The notes below the pieces were generated by a model, which was not told where the DNA came from, did no database searches, and saw only the letters and a list, made by a program, of their open reading frames with translations. Positions 51,502 to 64,000 of a stretch of DNA of 64,000 nt are shown here, piece after piece; positions within the stretch are counted from its first letter, which is position 1; the number at the start of each line of letters is the position of its first letter. The translations under genes were made by a program, and so were the position numbers. Where the stretch lies: NCBI GenBank assembly GCA_005408345.1, contig SEMN01000921.1, positions 87,427-151,426 of the forward strand, read 5' to 3'. The DNA comes from Macquaria australasica (Eukaryota; Chordata; Actinopteri; Centrarchiformes; Percichthyidae).

Positions 51502-52985
51502 GCACTAGGATTGGGCTGTATGTTTTTCCAACCGGACACCGTCAGCCCAACAACCGGTGATTGCCTGTGTGAGTGTGTGCGATGTGCGCAGGGGGCGGGG
51601 CACTCCCTAAACTGACATTTGCGGTCTATAGTGTGAAAATCTAATTTTACTGAAACATTACAGCCTACAGGCTGCTCTCCAATTAAACAAAATAAATCAG
51701 CTTGAGATCTTTGCTGCAGTACGCTGTAATGACAGGCTGAACAGCTGACCCACACTGTTTGAAAAAGAGTCCGACGAAGGATGCCTCCGCTTGCAGCCTC
51801 CAAATGAACAAACAGCATAACTATGCTATTAAATGATCAGGGTGCACAGCTGCACATACAGTTTTTGGTCTAATTCTCAAATATGATTTATGACTTGACG
51901 TTGCTTTTCATCCCCAATCGATCGGACAGCAACCACTAAAGATGGCTAATGGTCACTTAGTCTCTGCCCTGTTTGTCAAAGACTCATCATAAATCAATGC
52001 AACAAGAACGTGCACCTCACTTTTTCCTCATCAAAGTGTGGAGATGCACTTTAATAAGCCTGTGGCAGCAGCCCATGTAATGCATATGAATGTTAAGGAT
52101 TATTTAAACGGTGTGTGGTGTTAGTCAGCAGTCGTGGTGGCGTAGATGACTCCTGTTGAACCACACCTGAGGCCTGCACTACGAAGCCAGTTCAACAGAC
52201 CCAGGATTGCTTTTCGTTATCTGGCTTCACTGAGCCGAACAATCGTGATCCCGCTAAGCGGTCACATGACGCTGGTTATTAACTCGATAAGTCAACCCAG
52301 CGTTTCCCAATCTAACCTTTCCAGCAGACAGGATTTATGTCAGAATCCCTCATAGATGCTGTCTGATGCAACAAAAACACCTCACTGCAGTTTAGCTGTT
52401 TTTCTTTCTTTTCCTGGAATGTAAGGTTTCTGTTCTCCTTCCACGTGGTGAGTGAACTTCTTGACCCAAACTCCTTTAAAAGCTGCTGAGACCACACCAA
52501 GACGTTTCTAAAACAGCTGAGCCCCCATTGGAAAATAACCTCCTTTCATTCCTGAAACTATGCGTCTGCTCACATAAATCACATTTTCTCCAACTTTTCT
52601 TTTCCCAGGTGTCCTACAAATTATAATCCTGCAGACTTAATTATATCAAACCCCCTTTTAGATTCATGGTCTGCACCTCTTAACTACCTCTCTATATGGG
52701 AAGGTTCAGCCCCACTACTGTGTCTTTACTGCACTCTGCTGCGTTTCTTTACTGCACTCTGCTGCGTTTCTTTACTGCACTCTGCTGCGTTTCTTTACTG
52801 CACTCTGCTGCGTTTCTTTACTGATCTCTGCTGCGTTTCTTTACTGATCTCTGCTGCGTTTCTTTACTGCACTCTAGTGTGTTTCTTTACTGCACTCTAG
52901 TGTGTTTCTTTACTGAACTCTGCTGCGTTTCTTGGTTGTTGGGCTGACGGTGGCCGGTTGGAAGATTTTAACATGGCCCTAGTGC
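51502..52985. mobile_element. Segment bounded by ~50-bp inverted repeats
   Basis: The left border 51502-51555 (gcactagg ... ccaaccggacaccgtcagcc, caacaacc) and the right border 52934-52985 are inverted copies: the core aaccggaca/ccaccgtcagcccaacaacc differs at one position of 26, and both outer ends read gcactagg in outward orientation. The interior holds a repeat-like 'cctgcactacgaagccag' stretch (about 52165-52310) and a 23-bp minisatellite. It may be a non-autonomous DNA transposon; no transposase is seen. Confidence 0.45.
52721..52934 (+). repeat. 23-bp minisatellite, about nine units
   Basis: The unit TTTACTGCACTCTGCTGCG plus tttc repeats head to tail. Later units vary as tgatctctgctg and tgcactctagtgtg. 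Confidence 0.9.
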
Positions 52986-55249
52986 AGTGTCTGTCTGCTG
53001 TTGGCTGCGCAGCAGGTCGTTACAGTGGCTTTTTACAGCTTTTATTCTGACAATCTGAGACTGAACCAGACGGGAAATGTGCCGCAAAACCAGATCTAGA
53101 GCTGCAGAGATGGTGATACATCTTGGTGGGTTCGTCACTACCAGAGACACTTCAACATCACTCATAGTCATTTGAGCCATTGTTGATATGAACATATTGA
53201 TCAGTGCAGCTCTAAGAAGCAGCTGTAAATTATCAGGACTCACACGGCTCTCACTGTGGTGCTCAGGAGGACTCTTCTGGACTATTTAAAGACTTGATTT
53301 GCTGTCCAAACAATGTCCTGTAAATTCCTGCCAACACTTAATCTGTGTGTGTGTCTGTGTGTGTGTTGCCGGCTGTTTGGTGAACTCTGAGAATCTGATG
53401 GAGACTCACAAGCTTCAACAACAGAGAGAGAGAGAGACAGAGGGGAGATGTGGGGGTGGAGCTGTCTGAGCCTGCAGGCTGATATTTTGTCGAGCAGCTT
53501 CTCTGTGAACACATGTTGATTTCTCTCCCTGCTGGAGCTCTGCTGACTCTACTGTCTCAGCTCTACTGTGGAGCTGCTCTCCTTCTGTCCTTGACTACGT
53601 TCCAGAGATTTGGAGTGTTTTCCGTCGCGCTCACTTCGTCCCGGTCTTTGTTGTCATTGTTGGTGTTTCAGTTTGGATTACTTAACGTTTGTGCAGAGAG
53701 GAGCTGGGTGGGAGTCGTACTCCAGTCACACAGGGTAAGTGCCTTGCTCGTTCAGCCAGCACTCAACCTCCTGCTGCTCCTCCTCCTGCTCCTCCTGCTG
53801 CTCCTGTAGACTCTGCTGTCTGTCTGGCCGCTGGCTTTATCTGCAGGTTTGTTGTTTCTGCTGGAACTCTGCAGCTGCAGATTCTTTTATTCAGAATCAT
53901 CAATCAAAAGAAACGTGTCTGTGTTTTGATTCCTGATTATTTTAGCATTGTGTATCTTTAATTCGGTTTTATAATGTCTGAAATGTTGTGCTCTGTTAGT
54001 GCACTGCTCTGATAGAGAAATGTGTTCAGTTTTCTGCTCTAGTTTTCATGAAAGGGTCTTAAAGTGTTCAGTCGTCGTGGCTGTGCTCTGTGCAGCGAAT
54101 AGAAAGAAAAGACAAAAACGTTACATTTGCACCTCAATACATTCGTTCTCAAGCTGGGCTTCAGGGACCTGAAAGACTTTTTTCAACATTATTCACTGGT
54201 CCTGGAATTCCTGGAAGGTCAGGGGATTTCTAATGTGTTTTCTGGACAGGTAAATGTGCTAAATAGTATGAAGAAGTTAGGAGAAGATTGGTGAATGTTT
54301 CAGCTGTGGATCACCTGACGGGATGCATCAGAGCGTGTTTTACAGCTGGTTTCACACTTTGCTGTTGAAGTGGAGCAGAAACAAAAGTGTTTAACAGTTT
54401 TACAGCTTTTCTGAGCCCCAAAACATCACGAACAAACTGGGACCGGATGTGAAGATGTTTAACCTGCAGAGGAAGAGTTTAATGTGATCCCAGAGGGAGA
54501 AGAAGCAGCACTGTTAGTCAGTGTGTAGAGTCTACGTCTGGTCCCATCCTGGGAATACATCTTATTCATTAGGCAGCTGTGATACTCTGACAGGTTGGAT
54601 GTGTCTGTCTGTGGTAGAAATGTTCCTGTGTTTGTACTGAAGGTGTTCAGAGTACAGAGCCGGACCGGTCCTGCATGCACAGTCTGAGGCCTGCAGGGGG
54701 AGAAGCTGGCTTCACAGTCTGATGTGGGAGCCGAGATGGGGGCAGGTTACGCCCCTCTGCCCCCCCAGCCCTCCATGGCAGGCAGCTCTAATTAGTTTTA
54801 ATTGTGTTCAATTTTGGATCAGAGTTTTAAAGGTACACTTACAGTTTTGGATTTTATCATTTGGAAATGTTGCCTGTGTGATTCCTGAGTTTGGGAACTG
54901 ATACTAAAATCCGACTTTTCTAACTTTTGCTAAATATAAATATGTTTTCTAATAACTGTTGAAAATGATCAAAGAAGCCAAAACGTCAGCAGTTTAAATC
55001 CTCCTGCAGGTGTCACTAGTTTGTGGGCTCACAGAAGCTGTTTTTCAGATGGAAGTGAGTCCAGCTAAATGTTTGTGTACATACATCCAGAAGTGATCTC
55101 TAGATAAGTCCAGGGATACATGGAATAGAACCAGGCTGCTGTGTTGCTGCTTTTATTGCAGTATTGTAGTTTTCAGGCTGGAGTGCTGCTCCACAGTGAA
55201 CACTGAGCAGGACCACAAATCTGCCAGCTAGCTGGACCTGTGATAAGAC
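52986..55249 (+). other. Intergenic, no gene supported
   Basis: At 53513-53745 a hydrophobic reading frame (MLISLPAGALLTLLSQLYCG) ends at a donor-like site (gtaagt, about 53733). It could be an alternative first exon, but it has no family match and I do not call it a gene. Confidence 0.35.
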
Positions 55250-55250
55250 A

Positions 55251-55252
55251 CA

Positions 55253-55315
<63 letters not shown>
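55251..55315 (+). repeat. (CA)n microsatellite, ~65 bp
   Basis: An uninterrupted CA run immediately before the LINE fragment. Confidence 0.95.
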
Positions 55316-55317
<2 letters not shown>

Positions 55318-55898
55318 CTGTAATGCGCTTTATGTTGGTGTTAGCCAGGCCTCCCTATCACGCTTGCAGTTGGTCCAGAATGCTGCAGCTCGTCTTTTAA
55401 CAGGAACACACAAACGAGAGCACGTTTCCCCGTACTGGCCTCCCTTCACTGGCTCCCTGTACGTTTTAGGATTGATTTTATTGTTTGCCTATAATAATAT
55501 TAAATGGGCTAGCTCCAACCTATCTCTCTGACCTTCTGCACCCACACGTCCCATCAAGGTCACTCAGGTCCGCTGACCAGCTGCTTCTGGTTGTGCCAAC
55601 ATCAAGGTTGAAGCACAGGGGAGATCGGGCCTTTACAGCTGTAGCCCCCAAACTTTGGAACGAGTTGCCTCTGCATGTCAGGCTGGCCCCTACATCGCCT
55701 GTTTTTAAATCTCGTCTTAAAACACATTTTTATTCCTTGGCTTTTAATTTAGTATGAGAGTTGCTCTTTTAATTTTTTATTTTATTGTCTTTTGTATGTT
55801 TTTATTGTGTTTTATGGGTTTTTGCTACTTTGATTGTACAGCACTTTGGTCAACTGCTGTTGTTTTTAAATGTGCTTTATAAATAAACTTGACTTGAC
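55316..55898 (+). mobile_element. L2-like LINE, 3' end (5'-truncated)
   Basis: Translates with small breaks as YCNALYVGVSQASL, LQLVQNAAARLLTGT, SLHWLPVRFRIDF, then IILNGLAPTYLSDLLHPHVP, RSADQLLLVVPTSR, GDRAFTAVAPKLWNELPLHV and FKSRLKTHFYSLAF, the C-terminal end of LINE-2 clade reverse transcriptases. It ends with the tail 'gtacagcactttggtcaact', then aaatgtgctttataaataaa. It is a dead copy: most of the element is absent. Confidence 0.88.
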
Positions 55899-57696
55899 AC
55901 ACAGACACACAGACAGCTACACACACACACACACAGGTACACACACACATACAGACAGCTACACACACACAGACAGCTACACACACACAGACAGCTACAC
56001 ACACACAGACAGCTACACACACACACAGGTACACACACATACAGACAGCTACACACATACAGACAGCTACACACACAGACACACACACAGACACACACAC
56101 ATACACACACACACAGACACACAGACAGACATACAGACAGCTACACACATACAGACAGCTACACACATACAGACAGCTACACACATACAGACAGCTACAC
56201 ACACACACAGCTACACAGACACACACACATACACACACACACACACACACAGACAGAGATATACACAGCTACACACATACAGACAGCTACACACATACAG
56301 ACAGCTACACACATACAGACAGCTACACACATACAGACAGCTACACACACACAGACACACACACACAGACATATACACAGCTACACACATACAGACAGCT
56401 ACACACACACAGACAGCTACACACACACAGACAGCTACACACACACAGACAGCTACACAGACAGCTACACAGACACACACACACACACAGCTACAGACAC
56501 ACACACACAGCTACACACACACATACAGACAGCTACACACACACACACAGACAGCTACACACACACACACATACAGACAGCTACACACACACACAGGTAC
56601 ACACATACAGACAGCTACACACATACAGACAGCTACACAGACACACACACACAGCTACACACACATACAGACAGCTACACACACAGACACACACACAGCT
56701 ACACACACACACACAGAGACACACACAGACATACAGACAGCTACACACACACACAGACAGACAGCTAGACACACACACAGCTACACACAGAGACACACAC
56801 ACACACACAGCTACACACAGACACACACACATACAGACAGCTACACACACACACACACACAGAGACACACACACACATACAGACAGCTACACACACACAC
56901 ACACACAGACAGCTACACACACACACAGACAGCTACACACACACACAGACAGCTACACACACACACAGACAGCTAAGCACACACACACAGACAGCTACAT
57001 ATTACTAATAATAGACAGCTAAGACACACACAGATTAGCTACACACACAGACAGCTACACACACACACACACAGACAGCTACACACACACACACACACAG
57101 ACAGCTACACACACACACACACACAGACAGCTACACACACACACACACACAGACAGCTACACACACACACACACACAGACAGCTACACACACACACACAC
57201 ACAGACAAAGCAAGCACACACACACACACACACAGACAGCTGGCACACACACACACACAGACAGCTACACACACACAGACAGCTGCTACCACACACACAC
57301 ACAGAGATCAGTTACATTACACACACACACACAGACAGTTACACACACACACACACACAGACACAGCATTATCATTTATCATTACTAATACAGAGAAGTT
57401 GTGCCATAGAGACACACACACACAGACAGTTAATACACACACACACACACAGACAGCTACATTATCACACACACACACACAGACAGTTACATTGTTTACA
57501 CACACACACACAGTTACACACACACATACTTCATTACACATTAGGACAGGTTACACATTGCCACAGCCACACACACACACAGACAGTTAACACACACAGA
57601 CAGTTACATTGTTGAGACACACAGACAGCTATTGTCGCACAGGCACCACACACAGATTAGCATCGCACACACACACACACACACACACAGACAGCT

Positions 57697-57734
<38 letters not shown>

Positions 57735-57790
57735 AGACAGCTACACGCACACACACACACACACACACAGACAGCTACACGCACACAGAC
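55899..57790 (+). repeat. (CA)n / ACAGACAGCTACACAC satellite, left half
   Basis: About 1.9 kb of CA repeats with a higher-order unit acacacacagacagctacac of variable length. It starts right at the LINE tail. Small unique patches occur at 56997-57020, 57365-57405 and 57535-57570. The long reading frame across it is an artefact of the repeat. Confidence 0.95.
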
Positions 57791-57865
57791 ACACACTGCA
57801 TTCTTACTGAGGCGTTTAAAAAATGTGAGCAACTCAGCCAGAGGCTGCTGCAGGTGGGGGCCTGC

Positions 57866-58600
57866 CCCTGTGTGTGTGTGTGTCTCTGTCTGTCTGTGTG
57901 TGTGTGTCTCTCTGTGTGTCTCTGTGTATCTGTGTGTGTGTGTGTGTCTGTGTGTGTGTCTGTGTGTGTAGCTGTCTGTGTGTGTGTGTCTCTGTCTCTG
58001 TGTGTGTCTCTCTGTGTGTCTCTGTCTCTGTGTGTGTGTGTGTGTAGCTGTCTGTATGTCTGTGTGTGTGTCTCTGTGTATCTGTGTGTGTGTGTGTGTC
58101 TGTCTCTGTGTGTGTCTGTCTCTGTGTGTGTCTGTCTCTGTGTGTGTCTGTCTCTGTGTGTGTCTGTCTCTGTGTGTGTGTGTGTGTGTGTGTAGCTGTC
58201 TGTATGTCTGTGTGTGTGTCTCTGTCTGTCTCTGTGTATCTGTGTGTGTCTGTCTCTGTGTGTCTGTCTCTGTGTGTCTGTCTCTGTGTGTGTGTCTGTC
58301 TCTGTGTGTGTGTGTGTGTGTCTGTCTCTGTGTGTCTGTCTCTGTGTGTCTGTCTCTGTGTGTCTGTCTCTGTGTGTCTGTCTCTGTGTGTGTCTGTCTC
58401 TGTGTGTGTCTGTCTCTGTGTGTGTGTCTGTCTCTGTGTGTGTCTGTCTCTGTGTGTGTCTGTCTCTGTGTGTGTGTCTGTCTCTGTGTGTGTAGCTGTC
58501 TCTGTGTGTGTGTCTGTCTCTGTGTGTGTAGCTGTCTGTATGTGTGTCTGTCTGTGTGTGTGTCTGTCTCTGTGTGTGTGTGTGTGTGTGTCTCTGTAGT
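57866..58600 (+). repeat. (GT)n / TGTGTCTGTCTC satellite, right half
   Basis: About 735 bp, the reverse-complement counterpart of the left half, including gtgtagctgtctgtgtgtgt. It is separated from it by about 75 bp of unique sequence. Confidence 0.95.
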
Positions 58601-61600
58601 GAAAATCAGTTGACTGAGATACAAACATGAAAAACTCCAAATCCTCACGTGTTGAAAAGCAGATAAAGATAACAATATTTATATTTTAATATTATAGTAA
58701 ATATTGATGATGATATCATTTTTCCTTGATAAATGACTTCAATTCTTAATGGATTATCAAAGTTGCTGAGTTTTCTGACTTATTGATTAGCTGACTAATG
58801 GTCTCAGCCCTGATTGATGGTTTTGATGCTGTGGAGTGTTTGTCTGAAGGAAGGCTGTAACTTTGTTTGGTGTGTGTCTCTGTTGACCCCCCCCCCATGC
58901 TGTGGGTAGTGGGCTGTGTAATGAGACTGGGACCAGGCAGGAATCACACCGGCGACCTTCACCTCACCTCCTGTTCCCACTAATGAGGGAAAAGTCTGGA
59001 TCTTTCACTCTGTCGTGACTTGTATTGAAATGTGCTGAAGCTATAAGTTTGTGTGCTGGGGGGTGGGGGTGTCAGAGGTATGGAGTGATGGAGTGTGTCC
59101 AAACTTCAAACAGCTCTGAAGAGCCCCCCCACACCCCCTCTGTTAGTCTTTAGTGGATAAATCAATAAAGTTCACCTGCCACACTAAACCCTCTTCCTGT
59201 TCCTCCTCTGACTCGCTGCTTAAACAGATAATTAACTTTAGATCAGATAACTGTTAATCTCTCTCACACACACAGTAAATTACTAACTTATTGTCTTTTT
59301 GACACTTTAGTATTGAGTCTGTCAATTTCCCAACAGATTAATCATTTGATTATTTAATCGTTTATTCGTTAATAAAATGTCATACAATAGTGAGGTCACA
59401 GTTTGTTGTTTTTGTCCCAAAGAGATCCAGTTTGCTGTGATATAAACGGTGACACAAACACCAGAACAGACCTGTTTACAGTCAGACTGCATGAAGCCGT
59501 CTACATTTAAAACACGTTTCTGTGTGAAAATGATTTGCGTCCACATTAGGGTTAGGGTGTGTGTCCTCTTCAGAGAATGTGTGTGGTCGTTTACCAGAAG
59601 CCCGTTCTCCTTTGGTTCTGAATTATTATCTCCTGAATGGAACCAGAGTCACTGTTCTCCAAGCAAAGCTGTCTTCAGGCACAGTCACTGGCTGACTGTG
59701 TTCCTCTCAGGTGAACAAAGCTTCTGTTTCCTCAGGCTCTCAGGAAATACCCAAACATAATGAACACAAGTCTTAAGTTGTTGGAAGGTGGATTCTTTTG
59801 TTTTCGGATGGAGCTAAGGTAGCGGTTCCAGTCTTTGTGCTGCCAAGGCTAAACATCTGTCTCACCATATTTCTCTGCTGCTTCCTTCATCAGGAAGCTT
59901 CCTAGTTACTTTATACTCTCCATGAGGAAATGTATCCTGCGTATTTGAGCGATGCTAGCTGCTGCGTTCAGTCTGGGTGTGACGATACAGCCGGTTTATG
60001 GTGTGTGTAGTTATCCAGTGTTTCTGCTACGTTCATCCAGGCTGCAAAGACACTGCAGAAGTCAAAGGGAGCCAGAATTTGACTTCACGTGTCTGATAGA
60101 GCTCAAACAATTAATCCATCTGTCAATTCAATTCCTTTTCTTTGTCTTATTTGATGGTAAACTGAATATTTTTAGGTTTTCGAGTGTTGTTTAGGGGAAG
60201 CAGTTTTCTGACATTTCACACAGTAAATGATTAATCGTCATGAAGTGCTAATGAACAGTTAGGATCTGAATCGTGCCCGTTCAGCTGGACTGAGGTTTAT
60301 TTCTGAGATGAAAACCGGTCCGGTTTGCATACATAGAGTCCGTCTGTGTAAGTCAGGTCAACTGAGAATGCGTTTAGTCTTTTTATGATGTATAGTTTTA
60401 GTCGGTGCTCTGCTCAGAGGTAGTGAGGCTGTCTGAGAATCTTGAGCTTTCATTTTGATTAGATCTGCCCCTGATGTTATTGACCTTTGACCTCTTGGTA
60501 CTGACCCAGAGGCTCTGCAGAGGAACAGACCGTTTCAGTCAAGTGGAGCAGATTATGTTCAGCCTCCTCCCTCCAAAGTCAACAACAAAGGTCATAGGTC
60601 ATCTGGGCTTTAGGAGCGTCTGCTGCCGATGTGATGAATTTATCAGCCAGGTGTGAAGGATCAAACTGACCTGAAGCCTGTGGAGGAGATCAGTGTGCAG
60701 AGCTCCAGACGTTCAGTCAAACATGATCTTTTCTCTCTGAGTAATCCTGGTGTCTGCTGTGAGAGAGCTGCGACCTCTGACCCCCTGACTGCTGACTTCT
60801 GGTGACGGGGAAATGATGTAGAAATGTGTTGATGAAGCTAAATGTCCTGCTGCTCTGTTTCAATCTTCCTGGTGGTCAGTGACTCAGGTGGATGAGTAGA
60901 TAACTGGAAGGTAACAAGATGTTTTGCCTTTGTGTCTCTCACAGTCTAAATCCAGTTTTCTGATCTCATGAAGTGAAGTCGTGTCTGTCTTTCCCTGCCG
61001 TCTGTCCGCTCTGTCAGTGAAGGCCAGCAGCTTTACACACAAAGATACAGGAAACGGAGACACCAGCACACGGCTGCTAACACAGTAAACGCACACTTTA
61101 CAGGGTTAAGATGGATGACCTGACTGATGTGTGATATTTAAAGGTATGATTTTAATGGAAACAGCCTGAAGGGAAAACACATGATTAACAACATGGATGA
61201 GAGTGATGTGAAATAAACAAGTGTTTTACAGAACGAGTTGATGCTATTGTTCTGAATGTAAACGAGTCACATGGACACTAATGGAAACACATTCAGATTT
61301 AAATTGGGCTCTTTAGAGCAGTTTGTATCTGTGTTCATTTGTCACCGTGGACACATTCATCTGTCCTCTCCATTAGAGAAACTTCATTATGTGCTAATGC
61401 AGCTGTCTGTTATTGTGTGGAGCGTCATTTCTTGGCACAGAGCAGGTCAGGGTCACCGAAAAAAAGCATTATTCTGCTGAGGTGATGAAGCTGCAGCTCT
61501 GGATCTGTGGAGTCCAGACGTGTCCAGCTGCTCCAGTTTGACATGAGTGTGTGTGTGTCTGTTGGACATTTACCAGTGCAGGAACATAAGATCATGTAGA

Positions 61601-61640
61601 TCCATTGTTGTTGGAGCAGAACAGCCACTTACAGCTGGAA
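58601..61640 (+). other. Intergenic, no gene seen
   Basis: Unique-looking AT-rich sequence with C/G homopolymer runs near 58890 and 59058. Nothing is supported as a gene. Confidence 0.4.
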
Positions 61641-61644
61641 CCAT

Positions 61645-61955
61645 TAATTAACCAGGAAATTAATAGCAGCTATTTTAATAAATGATCAATCATCTGATTA
61701 ACGACTCCCTGGTTGCAGGTTTTCCAGTGTGAAGGTTTGCTGCTTTTATCTTTATTATGTCTGTGTTACTTGAATATATTTTGGTTTTGAGTTGTTGGTT
61801 GGACAAAATGAACAATTTAAAGACATGACCTTGGGCCTGGGAAACTTGTTAGCACTATTTTTGGACCTTTTCTAGACTAAATGATTACTCAATAAATGGA
61901 AACTAATCAGTAGATTGAACAATAATGAAAATAAGTGTTAGTTGCAGCCCTACAA
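61645..61955 (+). mobile_element. Fish interspersed repeat, relative of 42590-42860
   Basis: Contains 'ttaattaaccaggaaattaa', 'ttgttggttggacaaaatga' and ends 'aagtgttagttgcagccc', parallel to the earlier copy but well diverged. Confidence 0.5.
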
Positions 61956-63288
61956 CAAATCCTTTAAGACAGAAGACACGTGATGAACGCTGGTTGGACA
62001 AACCAACATGTCCAGGCTTCAAAGTGTTCATGTAGAGGACAGTGAGAGGGAGCTGGTGCTATGAAACATGTCTTTAAAGTCTTTAATTTAAACTAATACC
62101 GTGTGTTGAACATCAGACTGTGTTAAGGGTGTTTGATCACGTTGTATGAATCAGTATTAGCTCATGTTTGATCAGACTGTGTTCATATGTCTGATCTAAT
62201 CCAGTGAAAGCACTGAACTTCCTGCAGGGAGTTACTCCTCCACACATTCATGCACTGTTATCTGTGTGTGTTTGTGTTTCTTTGTAACAGACAGACTCAC
62301 TTAGAGACCAGCTGGTGAACACAGTGGAGCATTCATGTTTGGTGATGGTGTGTTAATGTTGAGTTCAGAAACATGAGTTAGTGCAGCTTTTAGTCCTAGT
62401 TATCCCAGTCTCTGTCGTCAGATTAGTGACATCACCTCCATGTTGATGGACACCCAGCAGCCTCAGAGCCATGCAGCGGGTCTGGGATCAGGAGAACAGG
62501 GTTTATCTGTGTTGTAAAAAGCCTCACAGGAAACAGAGAGTCTTCAGACCCAGCAGAACCCCCAGTGCTCCCATTAAACCTTTGACTGGGAGGGGGGGCA
62601 GTGAGGAGGACCATTTAATCCAACAATGTCACCTCTTCAAAGTCACGGCCATTGTGACTTTGCCAGTTCTGCTCGGATATTTTCTCTACAGTGAGAGCTG
62701 GTTGCAGTTTTCCTCTGCAGCTCCTGGAAACGGCTGACTGACTCCCAGCAGCAACCTGGAAACCAGCACAAACCCAGACTCTATACTGGGTTCACTGGTG
62801 CTGCTGGACGGCCTCTCTGTTTGTGATTGGTCCAACTTTAATGGGCATTTTGAACATGATAGTTCCTGGTTTTAAAATGTACCTGAACATGTGCAGAAGA
62901 CATTTGGTTGCGTAAAGTACAGATATAAAACCAGTGCTGATGTCACAGACTTGCTAACCTGCTGTTTTTCTACTTTCTCTTGACACAGAACATTCATTTC
63001 AACCAACAGCTAACTCTCTCTGTCACAGTTTAAAGGCCATCTTTGTGAAAAGCTCCTTTCTGAAACCTTCTCTCTGCATCCACCAAGTAACTGTCCTGAA
63101 GCTGAGAGACCAACAAACAGTGCAGGGGGCTGCCTTAGTGTGTTCAGGTACTGGTGAGACCATCAAATCAGATCCACGAAGGCCGGTTTGTGTAGTAGGT
63201 GTTACAGCTTTAATTCTGTTCTGACTGATGGGAATGTTTCATAATGTTTCTTTAAAGAGAAAACACTCACTCATACAAAGACCACTTC
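61956..63288 (+). other. Intergenic, no gene seen
   Basis: No element recognised. A reading frame at 62471-62737 shows no family features. Confidence 0.4.
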
Positions 63289-64000
63289 AATTCAATTCAA
63301 TTCAGTTTTATTTATATAGCGCCATATCATAACAAAGTTATCTCAGGGCACTTTTTCGAATAGAGCAGGTCTAGACCGACTCTTTATATTTACAGAGACC
63401 CAACAGTTCCCACCATGAGCAAGCACTATGCGACAGTGGCAAGGAAAAACTCCCTTTTAACAGGTAGAAACCTCGAGCAGAACCAGGCTCAAGGTGGGCG
63501 GTCATCTGCCTCGACCGGTTGGGTTGAAGGGGGAAGGGGGGAGCGGGAGAGAGAGAGCAGGAGGAAAGAGAACATACAGCAGCCCAATACAGCATAGATA
63601 TGGTAATGGCATTGATGTTAACACCAACGGAAACAACACTAAGAGCAACATTATAATAGTAATACTAATAACAACAGCAACAACAGCAATAGCATCAGCT
63701 GGTGCAGAGCAGGAGCACGGGGGCAGCAGGCGGCAGCAACCACAGACCCAGACTCCACAGCTCCAGAGGCAGAAACACCTGCAGAAAGCAACAGAAGGGG
63801 AGGGAGAGAGAGAGAGAGGAGAGAAAGCACAAAACTACGGGAAGAAGTTGAATTAATAACAAGCATTGATGGGATATGAGGGCGTACAGATGGAGAGGAA
63901 GAGGAGGAGAGAGGAGCTCAGTGCATCATAGGAAGTCCCCCGGCAGTCTAGGCCTATATCAGCATAACTAAGGGTGGCTCAGGGGTCACCTGAGTCAGCC
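63289..64000 (+). mobile_element. Fish 'tatatagcgccatatcataa' repeat, copy 2 (runs off window)
   Basis: Repeats 50221-50760 in the same orientation with scattered differences and indels. It extends further right (gcatcataggaagtccccc, ctaggcctatatcagcataa), so copy 1 is truncated at its right end relative to this one. Confidence 0.8.

Noticed and set aside
53513..53809. Hydrophobic frame resembling a signal peptide, ending at a GT donor
   Set aside because: No homologous family recognised and no partner exon found; kept only as a note on the region.
55870..56976. A 368-codon reading frame of Thr/His repeats
   Set aside because: It is the translation of the CA/ACAGACAGCT satellite; all frames and both strands are open for the same reason.
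57695..58675. Long minus-strand reading frame (326 codons) and overlapping frames
   Set aside because: Pure dinucleotide/tetranucleotide repeat translation (Thr/Asp/Arg/His); no start context, no family.

Overview
The window is vertebrate nuclear DNA, almost certainly from a spiny-rayed (percomorph) teleost. It has interrupted genes with GT-AG introns, very abundant (GT)n/(CA)n microsatellites, and interspersed repeats of types I recognise from fish genomes: an L2-like LINE 3' end, tRNA-derived SINE-like fragments, a TTAA-flanked MITE and 'tatatagcgcc' repeats. There is nothing bacterial or plasmid-like. The species cannot be named from the sequence.

Two protein-coding genes can be assembled exon by exon, both on the + strand. 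(1) The 3' part of a formin, best called fhod1, runs from 64 to 12196. I place 17 exons that join in one uninterrupted frame of 905 codons plus stop: serine-rich linker, helical segment, proline-rich FH1, FH2 and a C-terminal DAD. Its start lies left of the window. (2) A complete slc9a5 (sodium/proton exchanger NHE5) runs from 15782 to 35499. Its 16 exons join in frame to 985 codons plus stop, with a signal peptide, the exchanger membrane core and a long cytoplasmic tail ending in the NHE5-type TTKI/PVD...WNQSISSLES and MQPLM motifs. As I recall, human FHOD1 and SLC9A5 are also neighbours, which supports both names. There they are divergent; here they lie head to tail.

The exons are ordinary, but splice-site context is not. 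Many acceptors sit directly after (GT)n or (TCTG)n tracts and many donors directly before (CA)n tracts. Intron 12 of slc9a5 has both, so its two ends can pair as RNA. Intron 13 appears to be a GC-AG intron.

From 35.5 kb to 64 kb I find no convincing protein-coding gene. This part holds a possible long slc9a5 3' UTR (to about 38.97 kb); two 1,141-bp arms of a nearly identical inverted repeat (39581-40721 and 48769-49909), each containing a 374-bp MITE; and a CpG-rich promoter-like stretch between them (41.66-42.0 kb) with five TTTAACGCG motifs spaced 18-21 bp. It also holds a 1.5-kb segment bounded by inverted repeats (51.5-53.0 kb) with a 23-bp minisatellite, an L2-like LINE 3' end (55.3-55.9 kb), a 2.7-kb (CA)n/(GT)n satellite arranged as a giant imperfect palindrome (55.9-58.6 kb), and two direct copies of a fish 'tatatagcgcc' repeat (50.2 and 63.3 kb). 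The CpG-rich stretch and a possible non-coding exon at 44.68 kb may be the 5' end of a gene whose coding part lies beyond the window.
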